Shown piece by piece: positions 10,641 to 21,960 of a DNA stretch of 27,700 bases; position 1 is the first letter of the stretch; each line of letters opens with the position of its first letter. This DNA is from Pigoraptor chileana (Eukaryota > Opisthokonta > Filasterea), in assembly GCA_943704495.1 (NCBI GenBank), contig CALSCR010003657.1, positions 1-27,700 on the forward strand, read 5' to 3'. The notes beneath the pieces were generated by a model that worked only from the letters and a program-made list of their open reading frames with translations, ran no database searches and was not told where the DNA came from. A program made the translations under genes and the position numbers.

Positions 10641-12734
10641 TTATTTGAAAATGCCCCTGCGACGCATGGACGCAGTACACTCTTCACAGTACCATTTGCC
10701 CTTTGGTGGCTCGGTGATGCCAACACACGCATAGTGAAACCATTCGAGTGCACACTGCATGCAAGCAAGAGAGGGGCCCGTAAGTATGTCAGTATGTGTA
10801 TGTGTGTATGCGTGAAATATGTATGCATATGCGATTGTTCGTATGCTGTGCAGGTGCTCATGTGTATATGCGTGCACTCGTGCAGACATTTGTTGGCGTC
10901 CAAAAAGTTCCACAAAAACAACTCGCGCAAAAAATTGCGCGCAAAAAAAACACAGGAGTGAAATCAGCTCCATCAGAATGGCACTCACATCCTCGTTGTC
11001 GCATGCGACCATCTCTCCAAACGAAACCTGTCAGCGTCAGAATGCAAGGCGGATGGGTTGCGATGGAATTTCAGCACATGGCCTGCTTTGCAATAGCGTG
11101 ACAATGCACACACACACGGGGACCATGGTGTCCTTCTTACAAAAACCCAACCACAAACAGCAGGCACCCACGCACACCACCAAACAAGTGCGGGCATGTT
11201 GTACCTGGTTGCAAATACAGTAACGGGGCTCGTTGGGGTCGATGGCTTGCATTTCCGGGGGGGGCATGGGGACGGCCAATAGTGGCTCGACAGGCGGTTC
11301 GTCCTCCAGCGCGACTTTGAGCTTCCTGGCGGCAGTAGGGGCATAGGTTGTCAGCATGGGCGGCGCTAATGCATGCACGGGGATACTTAAAAAAGGCTGA
11401 TCATGGCATGTCGTATCCCAATCGACATCTATTGTTAGTGTCGACATCACAGCCATCCAACTTGTCTGCGGAATCCGCGCGCAAGCACACCCCCAGCCCC
11501 ATCCACATGCACACGCGTGACCCCCAATCCCAACGTACTTTTTCCGACCAAGCCCCGACGCCGTCAGAGATGCGCTTCCATCGCCTCCACCAGTGAGGTC
11601 TGCAAACGAGGCGGCAGACAGCGATGATTTGAGGCCCTTTGGCGTTTTTAGCGGTTTATCCGAGACGTCGTGGGCATCATCGTCAAGAGCGACAGCGGCA
11701 GATGCTTTGCCTGCGAGCGGAACAGACACAATGCGGGATTGGCGCGCGTTTGTGCAAGACGCAGACGCAGAGATCCAGTCGTATTTTGTGCCGTACAAAT
11801 GAATGGCTGTCAAGTGCGTACACACGCCAATTGAAAATCGAGCTACAGACGACAGCACTCACGTTTCTTGTGCGGGCGAATGTCCTCCTCGACAACAATT
11901 TTCTGGTCCAACAAAAGCGAGCCTACAAGCGGTCGCAAAAGGTGCATGTTGTTGTTATCTTTTGACCGATGGGACGCGTACGCACGGCAGCACAAAACGT
12001 GCAAAGGCGAGGCCCATTGAAGGAGCCTGAACATCAACAGCAACACAGCAACACAACAACACAGCCCATCCATCAAAACTCACGCTTCTCGAGTTCCACT
12101 GTCAGGCCAGGGTTGTCTGCCTCCAGCTCCGACGCGAATAACTTGAGCTCTTGGTCCAGTCGGCGTATTTGCCGATCAATCTAATTATTCACGGAAGCGC
12201 GCCGATGTGCTCAGACAAATTGAAGACGCGTGAAAAGACCAACAGACAAGACATACGAGGCCAAGGTCCTGTCACAAAGCTGGTACTTGCGAGCACTTAC
12301 TTGGTCATACGTTTGATTGACGAGCGTCATCTTCTCCTCCGAAAACTCGAGCGCCTTTGCATAGTCCTGCCGCACTGCTTCAAATGTTTGGTCACGGACT
12401 TCTGGTTTTGTTTTTTTTATGGTTGCATAGTATGCCTCCTGTTTCTTCTCGATGCTGTCCAAAATGTCTGTAACGATATGAATAGCCAATGCGTAAGAAC
12501 GGGAGTGATCATTCAGACGCGTCTGAGGACCACAATTCGAAGAGCTTACTTTGCCCTCTGAGATCCATTTCGCGCATTCGTGTGAGACTATGCTGCATAT
12601 CCTGAGGCAAAGTCTCGACGGCTGCAAGGGGTTCGCAGAATGAGTGCGAATCAGCGAATGTTTTGGGACAAAACGAGCAGGTGGCAAAACGAGTGGCGGA
12701 ACTCACTTTCGAGGTAATCTTCCAGGTACAGCAT
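10641..12734 (-). CDS. ING-family (inhibitor of growth) chromatin protein with C-terminal PHD finger
   Basis: Nine exons join in consistent phase: 12734-12707, 12621-12550, 12467-12301, 12180-12084, 11922-11863, 11710-11539, 11325-11205, 11027-10989 and 10754-10641, giving 289 residues. The start MLYLEDYLE followed by TLPQDMQHSLTRMREMDL is the ING N-terminal domain. A coiled-coil region with QTYDQIDRQIRRLDQELK leads to a basic, low-complexity linker (RPHKKRKA). The C4HC3 PHD finger is spread over three exons: EPRYCICNQ, then VSFGEMVACDNED, then CALEWFHYACV and PPKGKWYCEEC. ING PHD fingers bind histone H3 trimethylated on Lys4 and recruit HAT or HDAC complexes; that is family knowledge, and the aromatic-cage and zinc positions look kept. 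The 28-nt first exon and 39-nt eighth exon are too short to show as open frames. Which ING paralogue it matches is not resolved. It is divergent from NME5. Confidence 0.93.
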
Positions 12735-12896
12735 TTTTGAAGTTAGAATTGCAACACAACCAGATTAAAATGCTGTTCGCTCTTTTTTACAACACACACA
12801 GTCTCCTATAATACCTGCAGAAAACACACACTTACATTAGCGCTCATCGATGTAGATGCCAAAAACTGCTGTCTCTGAAACTGACGTGATGTATGG

Positions 12897-12957
12897 TCAC
12901 GTGCCGGCTAAGGCAGCTCACGTGAGTTTATTGTCACGTGGATGCCTGTGTCACGTG
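12897..12957. promoter_or_regulatory. Cluster of four TCACGTG E-boxes
   Basis: TCACGTG starts at 12897, 12918, 12934 and 12951, so spacing is 21, 16 and 17 bp. Two copies extend to the full palindrome TCACGTGA. This core is bound by bHLH-ZIP factors of the USF/TFE/Cbf1 type in other eukaryotes. That such a factor acts here is inference. Confidence 0.6.
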
Positions 12958-12966
12958 AACAATGGC

Positions 12967-12980
12967 GCTGTCATGGAAAC
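12967..12980 (+). promoter_or_regulatory. Candidate RFX X-box
   Basis: GCTGTCATGGAAAC differs from the well-known X-box form GTTGCCATGGAAAC at two of fourteen positions. It lies about 337 bp upstream of NME5, a ciliary gene of the kind RFX factors control in animals. The role is inferred from similarity and context. Confidence 0.4.
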
Positions 12981-13316
12981 TCAACTGTGTGCGTGCACAA
13001 CATTTTGGCTCAACAGAAAGTGATAAGTAGCTAATTCACTATGATGTAGATAAGCATCATATACATATTATAACAATGTATGAAATTATATTTATGAATA
13101 CATTTTGCTTTCAGCCCACTTGATGCGACGGTTTTCATGATGATGACCTGCTCCTTACGCCGATTCACGCATTGTCTCTCAGTTGATCACAAAACGACAA
13201 ATACCGCCGCAGAAAAGATTCAACAAAAAACATCAAACAACCCCGTGAACCTTTGAGCAGTTCGCCCATATACAAGCAAGGCTTCATAGCGCGCAGGACG
13301 TGCTACTTTCATAAAA

Positions 13317-14056
13317 ATGGATGCCCACTCGAACTCGCAGAGCATTGAGCGTACATACGCAATGATCAAACCCGACGCCATTCAGCATGCCGACGAAATT
13401 ATCGACATTATCCTCCGCAAGGGATTCAAGATTCTCCAGAAAAAGCGCGTGCAGCTTTCGCAGGAGCAGGTGGCAGACTTCTATGCTGAACATCAGGGCA
13501 AGCCGTTTTACGAGCCACTTGTCGCGTTCATGTCGAGCGGTCCCATCTACGCGCTTGTCCTCGCCCGCGAGAACGCCATCCTCAAGTGGCGCGAACTTAT
13601 GGGCCCGACAGACTCAGTCGCCGCACGGGAGTCTGCTCCTGGAAGCATCCGCGCGCTGTTTGGTACGAATAACAGGCAAAATGCCGTGCACGGAAGCGAC
13701 TCTGTTGCGTCTGCGAATAGGGAGATCCGCTTCATCTTCCCCGACAGTCTCCTCTACCCCATCGCAACGGGTCCTGACGCACGCGACTATCTTGCGAAGA
13801 ATGTGAACCCTACTTTGTTGCAAGGACTCACCGAACTGTGCAAGAAGAAGCCCGCTGACCCTCTGGTGTGTACACATCCTCATAGTCGTAACGTAATTTT
13901 TGTGAAAATAAGTGCGTAAAATACTCTGGTACCCTTCACAGTATCATTATCTGATGGTTTGAATGCTTCCGTGCCGCTCTGCAGACATGGCTCGCACAGT
14001 GGCTTCTCCGAAACAACCCGAATAAGCCCCAGGTTGTGGAGCCTGAAGATCGATGA
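13317..14056 (+). CDS. NME5: NME5-type nucleoside diphosphate kinase homologue
   Basis: Exons 13317-13865 and 13985-14056 join in phase 0 to give 206 residues, near the length of animal NME5. The NDK domain opens with ERTYAMIKPD (Lys18). It has KPFYEPLVAFMSSGP, then NAVHGSDS with the catalytic-type His125, and EIRFIFPD. The NME5 hallmark follows: TLLQGLTELCKKKPADPL, then, across the intron, TWLAQWLLRNNPNKP, a DPY-30-like tail absent from ordinary NDK enzymes. NME5 belongs to the axonemal radial spoke region in animals and is usually considered weak or inactive as a kinase, so the His125 motif does not prove catalysis. Reading through the donor (GTGTGT) would replace the tail with an unrelated one, which supports splicing. 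With MYCBPAP it argues for a motile cilium. Confidence 0.93.
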
Positions 14057-15151
14057 ATGTGCATCGTTGTCCATCTGCGCCGCGTCTTGTCCTCCTATGC
14101 CATCGTTATGCGTCTGTAAAAATGCTCTGTGCGTTTCTTTTCTATTATTGTTACGTACGTTTTGCCATCCGTATATTTGATCAAAAGCTGTAGCTGTCAG
14201 ATTAAGTGAGAGATGGAGACTTAGCAAGTCGTTGTGTAGGCCTATCGGGGCACTGCTGGGTTAGTCTTTTCTTTAGTCTCGAAAGTGTGCCAACTTGACA
14301 CCATCATGATTCCAATTCCAAGAATACAACTACACAACGGACAGCAATACGTTCAGATAGGGCCTCGTTTTGGACGTTGGTCACAGGAATCGTCTTGAAC
14401 GAATACTACCATGTTCCGTGATGCGAATCCCGAAGTGGTAATTGCTTGGCAACATGTGCGTTTTGCGATCGTGACGTCCGGTTGTATGCAACACGTTGTC
14501 CTGTTTCAACTGATTCCAAGAAAATTACAATCACGGATCGAACTGTTCATTTGCTCGGCTTGCACTGGACGTCAATGATGCCCACAAACGCGGAAAGAGA
14601 TTCGCGCACAAAAGAACGAATTACCCAAGGGTTGTTTCAGCGTCGCATTGCCTTCCCTACTGCATAAGTTCCTGTGAATTGTGTTGCATTGTTGCTTGTG
14701 TTTGTCGGTGTCGGCACTCCCTGTTGAGTCTATGCAGAAACATACTTACTGTAACTGCAGTAGTGACCACGCCGGTGATGGAACGCCTGAGGGAGGGTCA
14801 TCAAAATCCGCCCTCGTCCCTGATTGGCCCAAATTCACCACCCGAAACCAATCACAAGTGCTCAGCTGAGTGGGGCCGTCCACTGACGGCAGCAAGAATT
14901 CATCCGGCACACACACCACACTGGCACAGTGCGAGGCCGCCATACTCGTGAATCCGGTGTGGCGGCAGCCCTCGGCGTGTGGCGTCGACGCGGATACACT
15001 CTGCAAAGTTCAAGAGAAAGTGCGGCCTTGTGTTTCACTGAGAAACTCCGTCATCAGTCGTTTGAAATTTAAGGTGTGTGTGAAAGTGTTCGAGTCCACG
15101 CACACGCACACACACACACACACGCACGATATTTGTCACTCACCGACAGAA
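14057..15151 (+). promoter_or_regulatory. Intergenic region and likely lanosterol synthase promoter (paired CCAAT boxes)
   Basis: 1095 bp with no gene I can support; the longest frames begin at non-ATG codons or lack family signal. An inverted CCAAT (ATTGG, 14823-14827) and a direct CCAAT (14848-14852) flank TCACCACCC (14835-14843), about 300 bp before the cyclase ATG. The middle element resembles sterol-response (SREBP) half-sites, which act with NF-Y at CCAAT boxes in animal sterol genes. A short CA repeat (about 15100-15123) lies in the 5' leader. The promoter assignment is inference. Confidence 0.45.
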
Positions 15152-18100
15152 ATGGCGACGGATCGCACACTCTGGACGCTTCACGTGGAAGAGGGCCGTC
15201 AGCGATGGTTCTATGCTTCCGGTGGAGTGTCTCGCCCCCAGACGACGTTTGAAAAGCATGCACTTGGTCTCTCCACTGTGGGTCGGGATCGCCTTGCAAA
15301 CGCACAGTGGCTGTGTGGCGGAGTCAATACTATCCCAGAAAGTGTTGTGGAAGAAATACACTGAGTGCAGTTTCGTTTTTCCTTTACTGACTCAAAGAGG
15401 CTGTTTATTTACCCACACCCTGTCTGATCCCAGAGCGACGATGCCAAGGCACTTGCCAAGCCGACAAATGCAGCAGAAGCATACGCAAACGGCGTCGAAT
15501 TCTACAAGCTGCTGCAGACGGACGACGGCCACTGGGCTGGCGACTACGGTGGCCCGCTGTTTCTTCTTCCAGGTAGGCTTGAGATGTAGGATTCAAGTCA
15601 GTGTCTTGGGGGCTGTATCCGTGGGCTCTACCAGATAGGCTTGAGAAAAAAGATACCTGCACAGCGAGGTATTGTGGGCTTGATCTTCGCAACATTGATG
15701 GAATTGTGAATTGCGTGTAATCTCGCACATATGCAGGGCTCGTGATCAGCAATCATGTCGCAGGCATACCGTTTCTTGCAGAACAGAAGGCCGAGATCAT
15801 ACATTACATCAAGCTCCAACAGAAGAAGGAAGGCGGATGGGGCGTGTGGGTATCGGGGTGTGATCTCGACGTGAATCAGTTGTAAACTCTTGCCATTCAT
15901 TCTATTGCAACACACAGGCACCTCCTCAATGTATTTGCTTGGCCTCACATGCATCATGCACACTGGTGGCTGCGGTGACCGATGGGCAAATCCTTCCAAA
16001 CACAGGCACATTGACCACCACTCGACTGTCTTTGGCACCTCTCTCAATTACGTCACGCTGCGCCTGCTCGGCGTCACAAGGGACGATCCTGTGGCTGTCC
16101 GCGCGCGTCAATTCCTCCATAAACACGGTTGGTGCCGCAATACAATCGCGGGTGAACCAAAATGACACCTTCCTGAGCTGGAAGCCCGTCTGGCGGGGTT
16201 CATGTCTCTCTCTCTCTCTCTCTCTCTCTGTGGAGTCCATTGGCGCAGACTGACTTGAACCCTACATCTTTCTCTTTCTTTCTCTCTTTTTCTCTCTTGT
16301 GGTTCCATGAACACAGCGCCTAAGACTCTTACTTGCATCCTACATCTTTTTCTCTCTCTCTCACCCACACCCACACTCGACACTGACGTGAATCTTAAAC
16401 CTCATGTTTCTCTCTTGTGGAGTTTGGAGTCGATGGGCTTACTAAGGCGTTTTTGAGTACTGAAGGTCTCTCGTCTCGTGGAGTTACATCTCCCTCGCGT
16501 GTATGTTAGTGTCGATGAGCTTGCAAGATGACGGATTGTTTGAGTCGCTGAATGTGTTTGTTGGGTGTTACGTTTGCATTCTGTCGCAGGAGGCGCTTTG
16601 GGCATTCCATCTTGGGGAAAATTCTGGCTTGCCATCCTCAATGTGTATGGCTGGGAGGGGCTCAACCCAATCATCCCAGAGCTTTGGTGCGTGTGCCGCC
16701 TTTGACGTTGGCTGCGGATGCATCTGCTTGAGTGTTTTCGCGCCGTTTGCGGCAATGTGCACTTATCAGTCGGGCGCTGGGCTCATCTCCTTCATGCTTC
16801 CATCCGGGCTGGCTGCGCAGGCTGCTTCCGTCGGTTGTGCCGGCACACCCGTCGAAGCTGTGGTGCCACTGCCGCCAGGTGTATCTTCCCATGGGATACT
16901 GCTACGGCGTGCGCCTGGCTGCAACGGAGACGACCATCATCAGGGAACTCCGCGAGGCAAGTGATGTGTCCACATGGCAAGCTGTCCCTTGTTGCTCAGC
17001 GTTTGTGTTGTTTGCTTCTGTGATACTTTCTGCTCCGTCCCGCGAGCGCCCGCATGGCCTCAGCTTCCTTGCCTCCTCTAACCAGCCAGAATGTCCTTCT
17101 CTTAAAACTTTTTTGACTGCTGGTCGCTTGCAGGAGCTCTACGTTCAGTCGTATGACTCGATTGACTGGCTGAAGCAGAGAAACAACGTCGCACCCGTGG
17201 ATCTGTACAACAAGCACACGGCATTCCTGGACCTGACCATGGGTGGGCAGTGCTGGACATATATTTTAGATGACGTTGTCGTATTTTATGCTATCCCGCT
17301 AATTTGCTCCCCATTGGTGCCCGTTGCGTTTGTAATTTGTGGCGATTCAGCTGCGCTCGGCCTGTATGAACAATATCACATTCCCTATCTGCGCAAGTGG
17401 GCTCTTGACGTCGTCTACGAGCACGTGTGTGCTGAGGACGACAACACAAAGTACATTGGAATTGGGCCGGTCAGTAGTTGACGCACTCATGTCGCACGTG
17501 ACCAATGGGCTTGACCTTGCGCATTTGCGTCATCTCGCGCGGCTCAACTCAGGTGCGGGTGCAAATCGGCTGGCTTTATACCTCTGTTCACCTGTCCCTG
17601 CAGGTCTCCAAGGTCATCAACACGCTTGTGCGGTGGCATCGCGATGGACCTAACTCTCCTGCTGTACGCGCACACGCCGAGCGCATGCCGGATTACCTGT
17701 GGATGGCTGCCGATGGCATGAAGATGAACGGAACCAACGGATCGCAGATGTGGGACACCGGCTTTGCTGTCCTCGCCATACTGGAGGGTGGCGCCGACGC
17801 CGCGCCCTTCGCAGACTGTCTGCAGCGGGCGTACGAGTTTCTTGATGTCACACAGGTGGGCTGTCACGGGGGCCCTTCGAAGAAATAACGCCAGTTGAGC
17901 GTTTTAAATTAGGGTTATCTTCTGTCGTCCTGCCTGGGCTGCTTGCTGATCTGTCGCATGTGCAACAGGTGAAGGAGAACGTCCCGCAGTACAACGAGTA
18001 CTATCGGCAAATGTCCAAGGGAGCGTGGCCGTTCAGCACGCGCGACTGCGGGTGGATTGTGGCGGACTGCACTGCGCTCGGGCTCAAAGCAGTGCTGCAG

Positions 18101-19451
18101 ATGCACAGCAAAAAGTGGGTGGTGCATGCAACGTCGGTGGTATGAGACAATGTGTTTGAAAACAGTGTGTGGATGAACTTGACGAATCGCGTGTGATCGT
18201 TGCCGAGCGCGGGTCAGTCACTGACAGTTGTCTCTAATTGCTTGCATGGGCACAAATGTGGCGTATCCGTGCAGCTTCACAAAGCGCACGATTCCCGACG
18301 AACGGCTGTTCGATACCGTCAATGTTCTCCTCGACATGCAGAACGGCGACGGCGGATACGCAACGTACGAGAAGAAGCGTGGCGGCAACTGGCTTGAATA
18401 CCTCAACCCATCCGAAGTATTTGGTAAGACATCATCACTGCTGCAATTCATGCAACAACACTGTACTCGCTGCTCTGTGCTGGTTGGCTGTCAGGAACGC
18501 AAGCGCACTGCGATAGGCAGACATTAACAGCTCTCCGTCGCCGCCTTACCGATGCCAGGCGACATCATGATCGACTACACCTACGTGGAATGCACATCGT
18601 CCGCCCTCCAAGGTCTTCTCCTCTTCTCCGAGCGATACCCGCACCACCGCACCGCAGAGATAAGGTTCGATGCCCCCTTACGAGCAGTATTGTCCAAGTG
18701 GTTTTTGCTACTCTCGAAGAATCTTTTATTTAAAAAAACCTCACAGCGTGCTAATCTTTCAACAATGTTCCTCTTTTACGCAACGCGCACAGCGACGCAA
18801 TCAAGCGGGCGCTGGCGTACGTGCGCGGAGTGCAGCGTCCTGACGGCAGCTGGGAAGGCTGCTGGGGCGTGTGCTTCACGTACGGTGCATGGTTTGCGCT
18901 CGAGGCGCTTGGCCTCACCGGCGACCGATATGACCGTGGAATCCCCAGCGAGACTGTGCGCCGCGGGTGCGCGTTCCTTCTCTCGAAGCAGATGGACGAC
19001 GGTGGCTGGGCCGAGAGTCACGAGGTGAGTGGCGAGTGGGTGAGCGTGCGTGTGCGTGTGTGACCTGGTAGGTCGCGCGGTTTTCCAATATAGTGCCACG
19101 TTTCTGGTTGGCTAATCAGTACTTTTAAACTACAAATGCCTTTGCATCACGTCACAGTCCTGCGTAAAGCGCGAGTATGTCCCAATGGACAAGTCTCAGG
19201 TCGTCAACACGGCATGGGCACTTCTCGCTCTGATGGCCGTCCGCCACGATCGCGCCCCCATCGAACGGGGCATCCGTTTGCTTGTGTCGCGGCAGTTACC
19301 CAACGGCGACTGGGCTGAGGAGGGGACAAAGGGGATCTTCAACAAAAACTGCACCATTTCGTACACTAACTACCGCAATGTTTTCCCCATCTGGGCTCTA
19401 GCGCGCTTCACTAGGTTGTACGGTGACCTTGGAAGCATTCCGTCTCCGTAA
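15152..19451 (+). CDS. LSS: Lanosterol synthase (oxidosqualene cyclase)
   Basis: Cyclises 2,3-oxidosqualene to lanosterol at the ER membrane. Fourteen exons: 15152-15277, 15434-15572, 15737-15845, 16006-16127, 16590-16686, 16821-16956, 17134-17242, 17351-17469, 17604-17855, 17969-18114, 18275-18423, 18559-18664, 18793-19024 and 19158-19451. All phases agree, giving 711 residues (human enzyme about 730). Motifs in order: [123 protein letters not shown] and FPIWALARF. Asp436 of DCTA is the proton donor. Thr363, Cys430 and Val434 sit at the three positions that separate lanosterol synthases (T/C/V) from cycloartenol synthases (Y/H/I). The residue after DCTA is Leu, usually Glu. It is tail-to-head with RAB11. 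Confidence 0.95.
15583..15624 (+). repeat. Copy of the 42-bp dispersed intronic repeat
   Basis: It begins GATGTAGGATTCAAGTCAGT and ends near GTATCCGTGG, just inside intron 2 of lanosterol synthase. It matches the copy at 1064-1105 along its length. A fragment of the preceding sequence (TAGGCTTGAGA) is duplicated at about 15635. Confidence 0.55.
16199..16500 (-). repeat. CT-rich array with inverted copies of the dispersed repeat (lanosterol synthase intron 4)
   Basis: A (CT)n tract (about 16204-16230) is followed by diverged units of about 70-80 bp, each made of GTGG, a spacer and a pyrimidine tract. On the minus strand, 16232-16268 and 16303-16346 contain the 42-bp repeat (GATGTAGGGTTCAAGTCAG and GATGTAGGATGCAAGTAAG). 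A more decayed copy lies at about 16374-16406. The array accounts for this being the gene's longest intron (462 bp). Confidence 0.6.
16957..17133 (+). other. Probable GC-AG intron in lanosterol synthase
   Basis: The exon ends CGCGAG and the intron begins GCAAGT, the usual form of GC donors, ending in TTGCAG. Using it gives [15 protein letters not shown] in frame, matching the family exactly. The nearest in-phase GT donor (GTGTCC, 12 bases on) would insert four residues (EASD) there. Confidence 0.75.
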
Positions 19452-20152
19452 AGATTGCGTAGGATGCGCTTCTGGCTTATCAGTATGAACCTTTACACTT
19501 TGACGTTTGTGCTCTAATACAGCTGATGTTTGGCAAAGAAATGGTCATCGACAGACTCCACTCCACTTACATGTACTTGTTGCCCAAGTGGATCACTGAG
19601 CCAGCCACACAGAAACCTAGAATATATTCAGCCTCTGTGGCAACAATGGCAGCACATTTTAACATAGCACCTTAATAGTGCAGATCGGTTGAGTTTATTT
19701 GTCCTGCCTGTCGCCAGTGGTATCTTACGTACATGATGCTTGAAATGGATTCAACGACGATGCTCAGTTCGAGCAAGTGGACCAACAGCCAAAACGAAAT
19801 CACGTGTGTGGGTGTGGGCCTGGCGGACTCGCTGCGGGCGGACATATTCAAAAACCGCACAAAAACCGCACGAAAATGCCTCAAATTCCAATGAACGAGT
19901 TCAGCGCTGTGTTTTTTAAACTTTACCTTAAAAAACACCTGAAAATTAGCGATTGACTATGAAAATGCAAGCCAAATCTTCCGTAATAATAATAAATTGA
20001 GAATTTGAAAAATCGCTTTCCACCACAACACACACGCAGTCACACACAGACACACACACACACACTCCGCTCTCCTGCGTGCAGCGTCTCTTGAGTTGCG
20101 GCATCCGCCACCGTATCCGCACCGCGCATCCATCAACATTCCTTAGGCATCC
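19452..20152. other. Intergenic region after lanosterol synthase with short unassigned frames
   Basis: No gene I can name. Plus-strand ATG frames of about 49 codons (from 19526) and 53 codons (from 19735), and a minus-strand 57-codon frame (ATG near 19845, ending by a GTAAGA donor-like site at about 19730), are all open, but none matches a family I know. There is a tandem AAAAACCGCAC x2 at about 19854-19875, a TCACGTG at 19800-19806 and a CA-rich stretch at about 20028-20066. Confidence 0.4.
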
Positions 20153-20287
20153 ATGGCTCATCCTAACACCAATCTCTTCGCCTCTCTCTCAGCTACACGG
20201 TCTGCCTATTATTGGAGTATTTGTACTTTTGGGGGCGCTCTTTTGGCTTGGCATCCGCTCGCTGTCTTGACTCCTCCGTTCAGGTGA
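20153..20287 (+). CDS. Short hydrophobic ORF in the RAB11 leader region (uORF or microprotein)
   Basis: A 44-codon frame in CCATGG context: MAHPNTNLFASLSAT, then a hydrophobic Trp/Tyr-containing segment, ending TPPFR. Its last codons overlap a near-perfect donor, CAG|GTGAGA at 20284. If that intron is spliced to the TGCAG acceptor at 20613-20615, the frame ends instead at 20649, 11 bases before the RAB11 ATG. It may be an upstream ORF on a spliced RAB11 leader, a separate small membrane protein, or chance. I do not recognise the sequence. Confidence 0.3.
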   Translation: MAHPNTNLFASLSATRSAYYWSICTFGGALLAWHPLAVLTPPFR

Positions 20288-20660
20288 GACTGTTTGCTTG
20301 ATGCCGAGAAGAAGCATTGCACGGTATTATTAGAAACTAAATACGACGCAATTTCGATCGCGAACGTGTGCGCTGCTGTCCTATGCGAACTTCATTTTCG
20401 TTTCAACTGCGTGATAACTCGAACCAGCCGCCATTGCTGTTCGCAGCACACTATTGCGGTAGTGTAGTGCGGTAGTGCTGGAAAGTGGATGATATTGCTG
20501 GCTGCATTACTTCACGAGACGATTTCATCAGTCGTTGCGTTGCTCTAAAGCTGATGCACTCTCGGAATGCATGATTTTTGATGAAAGGACGAACTTATTT
20601 GTCAACTGCATGCAGATTCCCCTTTAGATTTTTGTTTTGCGTCGGGTGAGCTTCCATAAA

Positions 20661-21960
<1,300 letters not shown>

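Larger units (their letters stand above)
12735..13316. promoter_or_regulatory. Bidirectional promoter between ING and NME5
   Basis: 582 bp between outward-facing ATGs with no coding sign. It holds TGACGTGA (12882-12889), four TCACGTG boxes (12897-12957) and an X-box-like site (12967-12980), then an AT-rich stretch (about 13015-13110) towards NME5. The cluster sits nearer the ING start. Confidence 0.6.

Noticed and set aside
13880-14227. Minus-strand 115-codon frame overlapping NME5 exon 2
   Set aside because: It is antisense to the conserved NME5 tail and has no family signal.
14446-14667. Possible small zinc-binding protein (CxxC...C pattern)
   Set aside because: It begins at TTG rather than ATG, has no second zinc pair in a known arrangement, and shows no family signal.
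19672-19938. Minus-strand 88-codon hydrophobic frame
   Set aside because: It opens at a non-ATG codon. The internal 57-codon ATG frame remains possible but competes with an equally open plus-strand frame, so it was left unassigned.
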